The translations under genes and the position numbers were made by a program. 9,924 nt of DNA from Pseudomonadota bacterium. GTDB lineage: Bacteria; Pseudomonadota; Gammaproteobacteria; Burkholderiales; Burkholderiaceae. The stretch spans positions 1 to 9,924 of the forward strand of contig JAJXUC010000141.1 of the NCBI GenBank assembly GCA_021783435.1. Direction: 5' to 3'. The notes beneath the pieces are model-generated. The model was not told the DNA's origin, did not search any database, and worked only from the letters and a program-made list of their open reading frames with translations. Positions within the stretch are counted from its first letter, which is position 1, and the number at the start of each line of letters is the position of its first letter. This document shows, piece by piece, positions 6,443 to 9,924 of the stretch.

Positions 6443-6766
6443 TTAGGGCTTGTCGCCGGTCGGGAACGGCCAAGCTGCCTGAGGGCTAAGCGCCGTCTTC
6501 GCAGCAGGAGCGGGCTCCTTCTTCGCCGGAGCGGCCTTCTTCGCCGGAGCGGCCTTCTTCGCCGGAGCGGCCTTCTTCGCCGGAGCGGCCTTCTTCGCCG
6601 GGGCGGCCTTCTTCGCCGGAGCGGCCTTCTTCGCCGGAGCGGCCTTCTTCGCCGGGGCGGCCTTCTTCGCCGGAGCGGCCTTCTTCGCCGGAGCGGCCTT
6701 CTTCGCCGGAGCGGCCTTCTTGGCCGGGGCTTTCGCCGCAGCGGCCTTTTTCGTTGCAGTTGCCAT
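6443..6766 (-). CDS. Histone H1-like Lys/Ala/Pro-repeat DNA-binding protein
   Basis: This 107-residue, very basic, disordered protein resembles the C-terminal tail of eukaryotic histone H1. Bacterial relatives are the AlgP, HctB and Bordetella BpH1 types, thought to bind and compact DNA without sequence specificity. Its parts are MATATKKAAAAKAPAKK (1-17), eleven exact copies of AAPAKK (18-83), and a 24-residue tail ending AAWPFPTGDKP, which is common in Burkholderiales members. The start is the ATG at 6766, 8 bases after AAGGAGA; an ATG seven codons upstream would place that ribosome site inside the gene and is rejected. It has a strong terminator of its own (6396-6425), so it is probably monocistronic and well expressed. 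The 18-bp repeat makes its length likely to vary between strains. The exact cellular role is inferred from relatives. Confidence 0.9.
   Translation of the reverse strand: MATATKKAAAAKAPAKKAAPAKKAAPAKKAAPAKKAAPAKKAAPAKKAAPAKKAAPAKKAAPAKKAAPAKKAAPAKKAAPAKKEPAPAAKTALSPQAAWPFPTGDKP
6519..6716 (-). repeat. 18-bp x 11 coding minisatellite (AAPAKK units)
   Basis: Eleven consecutive 18-bp units, reading TTCTTCGCCGGAGCGGCC on the plus strand, differ only at one silent position. Nine have GGAGCGG, while units 5 (6591-6608) and 8 (6645-6662) have GGGGCGG. A twelfth, broken unit with the G form begins at 6717. Each unit encodes one AAPAKK on the minus strand. Near-identical DNA, not just protein, indicates recent slippage or unequal exchange. 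Confidence 0.97.
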
Positions 6767-6774
6767 GTCGATTC

Positions 6775-6781
6775 TCTCCTT
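6775..6781 (-). promoter_or_regulatory. Shine-Dalgarno AAGGAGA that fixes the H1-like gene start
   Basis: AAGGAGA lies 8 bases before the ATG at 6766-6764. In-frame codons further upstream (6784-6787) would be translated through this site, so they are not the start. Confidence 0.75.
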
Positions 6782-6787
6782 CATCAC

Positions 6788-7138
6788 GTGTTTTAGAGAT
6801 CAAAGCCCTCGTGGTCCAGTCCAAAGCTCCTCAAGGCCCCGCCTCCCGGCGGTTTCCGGTACGGGTCATTTGAAGACTTGCCACGCGGCGAAACCCCGGC
6901 GCGCGTGCGCCACGGGGTATTCAGGCCGGCCCATCCGGGGCCGTGCCAGAATGCGGTTGGCGGCCTCCGCGCCGGGGTCGGAGCGGAGGCCTGCAAGGAA
7001 AACGCGGAGGCGCGGTCCCCGCGCCCCCGCCGGCTTGGCCGGAGGCTGCTCGGGAAAGTCGACGGGCGCCTTGTCAAGTGATTGTTTCCGGAACGAACGG
7101 CAAATTGTCGCGGAACGCACGGCAGCATCTGTCGCGAA
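6788..7138. other. 351-bp gene-free gap between nrdB and the H1-like gene, rich in hairpins
   Basis: No convincing gene is present. It is very GC-rich and holds several perfect stems. CCGCC/GGCGG is at 6839-6852. A 6+4-bp hairpin spans 6893-6918 (ACCCCG...CGGGGT, inner GCGC/GCGC), followed by TTT on the minus strand, and is the best candidate for an nrdB terminator. A 9-bp stem pairs GGCCTCCGC (6962-6970) with GCGGAGGCC (6983-6991), and a 7-bp stem occupies 7009-7025 with a 3-base loop. A degenerate tandem repeat starts right after nrdB (7090-7136). The promoter of the H1-like gene must lie here; TGGACC and TCTAAA, 15 bases apart just upstream of its ribosome site, are only a weak candidate. 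An 84-codon GTG-start frame (7120-6866, minus) has codon-like composition but no ribosome site. I do not recognise RNase P, 6S, tmRNA or SRP RNA here. Confidence 0.5.
7090..7136. repeat. Degenerate 23/25-bp direct repeat just past nrdB
   Basis: Two head-to-tail copies, 7090-7112 and 7112-7136, each begin GGAACG-ACGGCA (with A or C at the variable base) and end TGTCGCG, differing mainly in the short centre. They lie between 3 and 49 bases beyond the nrdB stop codon, probably as an old duplication in the 3' untranslated region. I infer no function. Confidence 0.5.
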
Positions 7139-8296
7139 CTATTCCCACGACAACGCGCCGCCTGACTGATACTCGATCACGCGGGTTTCGAAGAAGTTGC
7201 GTTCCTTCTTCAGGTCGATCATCTCGCTCATCCACGGGAACGGGTTTTCCTCTTGTTCGAACAGCGGTTCCAGCCCGATTTGCTGGGCGCGCCGGTTGGC
7301 GATGTAGCGCAAATAGCCCTTGAACATCGATGCGTTCAGGCCAAGGACTCCTCGCGGCATCGTGTCTTCAGCGTAAGCATATTCGAGTTGCACCGCTTTG
7401 TGGAACAGCTCGGCAATCTCCTGCCTGAACTCGCGAGTCCAAAGATGCGGATTTTCGAGCTTGATCTGGTTGACCAGATCGATGCCGAAGTTGCAGTGCA
7501 TCGACTCGTCGCGCAGGATGTACTGGTACTGTTCGGCGGCCCCGGTCATCTTGTTCTGCCGCCCCATGGCCAGGATCTGCGTGAATCCGACGTAGAAGAA
7601 CAGTCCTTCCATCAGGCAGGCGAAGACGATGATCGAGCGCAGCAGTTCCTGGTCGTTGCGCATGTCGCCGCCGAACGCCGAGGTGCGGAACTCGGGATCG
7701 GTCAAGGTGTCGATGAACGGGATCAGGAATTCGTCCTTGGCCCGGATCGACGTGATCTCGTGGTAGGCATTGAAAATCTCGCCTTCGTCCAGGCCCAGCG
7801 ATTCGACAATGTATTGGTAAGCGTGGGTGTGGATCGCCTCCTCGAACGCCTGGCGCAGCAGGAACTGACGGCATTCGGGATTCGTGATGTGGCGGTAAGT
7901 TCCCAGCACAATATTGTTGGCAGCCAGTGAATCGGCGGTCACAAAAAAGCCCAGATTGCGCTTGACGATGCGCCGCTCGTCGTCGCTGAGACCGTTCGGA
8001 TCCTTCCACAGCGCGATGTCGCGCGCCATATTGACCTCCTGGGGCATCCAGTGGTTGGCGCACGCCGCCAGGTATTTGTCCCAGGCCCATCGATACTTGA
8101 ACGGAACGAGCTGGTTGACGTCGGCCCGGCAATTGATGATGCGCTTGTCCTCGGCGGCCACGCGCTGGTTCGAGGCGGCGCGCTGGCTGAAATGGCTGGG
8201 GGTGTCCGGTTGCGCCGCCGGAAGTGTTTGCGACGGCCGCTGTTGCGCAGCGGCGGCGGCGGGCGCCGCGGGGTCGTTTTGTTCCCAATTCAGCAT
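7139..8296 (-). CDS. nrdB: Class Ia ribonucleotide reductase, beta subunit (R2)
   Basis: NrdB holds the diiron-tyrosyl radical used by NrdA to reduce ribonucleoside diphosphates to deoxyribonucleotides. The 385-residue product has a complete metal and radical site: D122 (VTADSL), E153 and H156 (EEAIHTHAY), radical Y160, E230 ([10 protein letters not shown]), and E264 and H267 (RDESMH). Spacings equal those of the E. coli enzyme (D84, E115, H118, Y122, E204, E238, H241), so this is a true tyrosyl enzyme and not the Tyr-less chlamydial type. The first 45 or so residues are an Ala/Gln/Pro-rich extension outside the ferritin-like core. The start is the ATG at 8296 because AAGGAA stands just before it (8302-8307); the frame stays open further upstream only into the nrdA 3' end. 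It follows nrdA after 70 bp, presumably as one operon. Confidence 0.97.
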   Translation of the reverse strand: MLNWEQNDPAAPAAAAAQQRPSQTLPAAQPDTPSHFSQRAASNQRVAAEDKRIINCRADVNQLVPFKYRWAWDKYLAACANHWMPQEVNMARDIALWKDPNGLSDDERRIVKRNLGFFVTADSLAANNIVLGTYRHITNPECRQFLLRQAFEEAIHTHAYQYIVESLGLDEGEIFNAYHEITSIRAKDEFLIPFIDTLTDPEFRTSAFGGDMRNDQELLRSIIVFACLMEGLFFYVGFTQILAMGRQNKMTGAAEQYQYILRDESMHCNFGIDLVNQIKLENPHLWTREFRQEIAELFHKAVQLEYAYAEDTMPRGVLGLNASMFKGYLRYIANRRAQQIGLEPLFEQEENPFPWMSEMIDLKKERNFFETRVIEYQSGGALSWE

Positions 8297-8301
8297 GTCG
8301 A

Positions 8302-8307
8302 TTCCTT
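8302..8307 (-). promoter_or_regulatory. Shine-Dalgarno AAGGAA that fixes the nrdB start
   Basis: The minus strand reads GAAGGAATCGAC directly before the ATG at 8296-8294, giving an AAGGA core 6 bases from the start. The last seven bases before the ATG, and the ATG itself, match the initiation region of the H1-like gene (AATCGACATG). Confidence 0.65.
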
Positions 8308-8366
8308 CGAACGATGATCGGCGGGCAGCTTCACCGCCGCAATGATGTGAAAAAGCAACGCCGGCG

Positions 8367-9924
<1,558 letters not shown>

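Noticed and set aside
6519..6716. Regularly spaced repeats resembling a CRISPR array
   Set aside because: The 18-bp units are contiguous with no spacers, lie in frame in a coding region and encode AAPAKK.
6486..6824. A repeat protein of Gly-Arg-Ser-Gly-Glu-Glu units in another frame of the H1-like gene
   Set aside because: It is the same 18-bp repeat read one frame off; the AAPAKK frame has the ribosome site, the known tail and a terminator.
7073..7078. A perfect -35 hexamer TTGACA on the minus strand after nrdB
   Set aside because: No acceptable -10 hexamer 16-18 bases further on; the sequence there is CCCGAG. No heat-shock type -10 either.

Overview
The window reads as ordinary chromosomal housekeeping DNA from a GC-rich betaproteobacterium, most likely in or near the Burkholderiales. 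The pointers are a class Ia nrdA-nrdB pair, a Lys/Ala/Pro-repeat histone H1-like protein ending in an Ala-Trp-Pro-Phe-Pro-Thr-Gly tail, and argH lying back to back with an AlgZ/AlgR-type (LytS/LytTR) two-component pair. I cannot name the genus. I see no phage, IS, CRISPR, toxin-antitoxin or defence genes, and no tRNA or rRNA.

Layout, left to right. Positions 1-55 (minus) hold the signal peptide of an exported protein cut by the window edge. Its leader has a perfect TATAAT and an 11-bp inverted repeat. Positions 286-900 (minus) encode an unrecognised 204-residue protein. Positions 1085-1918 (plus) encode a UppP-family undecaprenyl-diphosphatase. It is convergent with, and 9 bp from, a LytTR response regulator (1928-2707, minus), whose sensor kinase lies directly upstream (2712-3764, minus). 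argH (3864-5261, plus) diverges from the kinase. dcd (5339-5908), a DUF167/YggU protein (6056-6391), the H1-like protein (6443-6766), nrdB (7139-8296) and the C-terminal part of nrdA (8367-9924, cut by the right edge) all follow on the minus strand.

Functional themes: dcd, nrdA and nrdB all serve deoxynucleotide supply (dCTP to dUTP for dTMP synthesis, and NDP to dNDP). argH performs the last step of arginine synthesis. uppP recycles the cell-wall lipid carrier. The kinase and regulator form a two-gene unit, and nrdA-nrdB very probably a second one. The H1-like gene has its own strong intrinsic terminator. The AlgZ/AlgR-like pair beside argH matches the arrangement known from Pseudomonas, but the hemC usually found after the regulator is replaced here by convergent uppP.

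The most notable signals are small-scale. They are an 11-unit, 18-bp VNTR inside the H1-like gene with signs of 54-bp block duplication; a terminator ending directly at the next gene's start codon; a 17-bp palindrome formed from two convergent stop codons; an inverted repeat joining the promoter and start codon at the left edge; and a hairpin-rich 351-bp gap between nrdB and the H1-like gene. I do not see a convincing undescribed multi-gene system.
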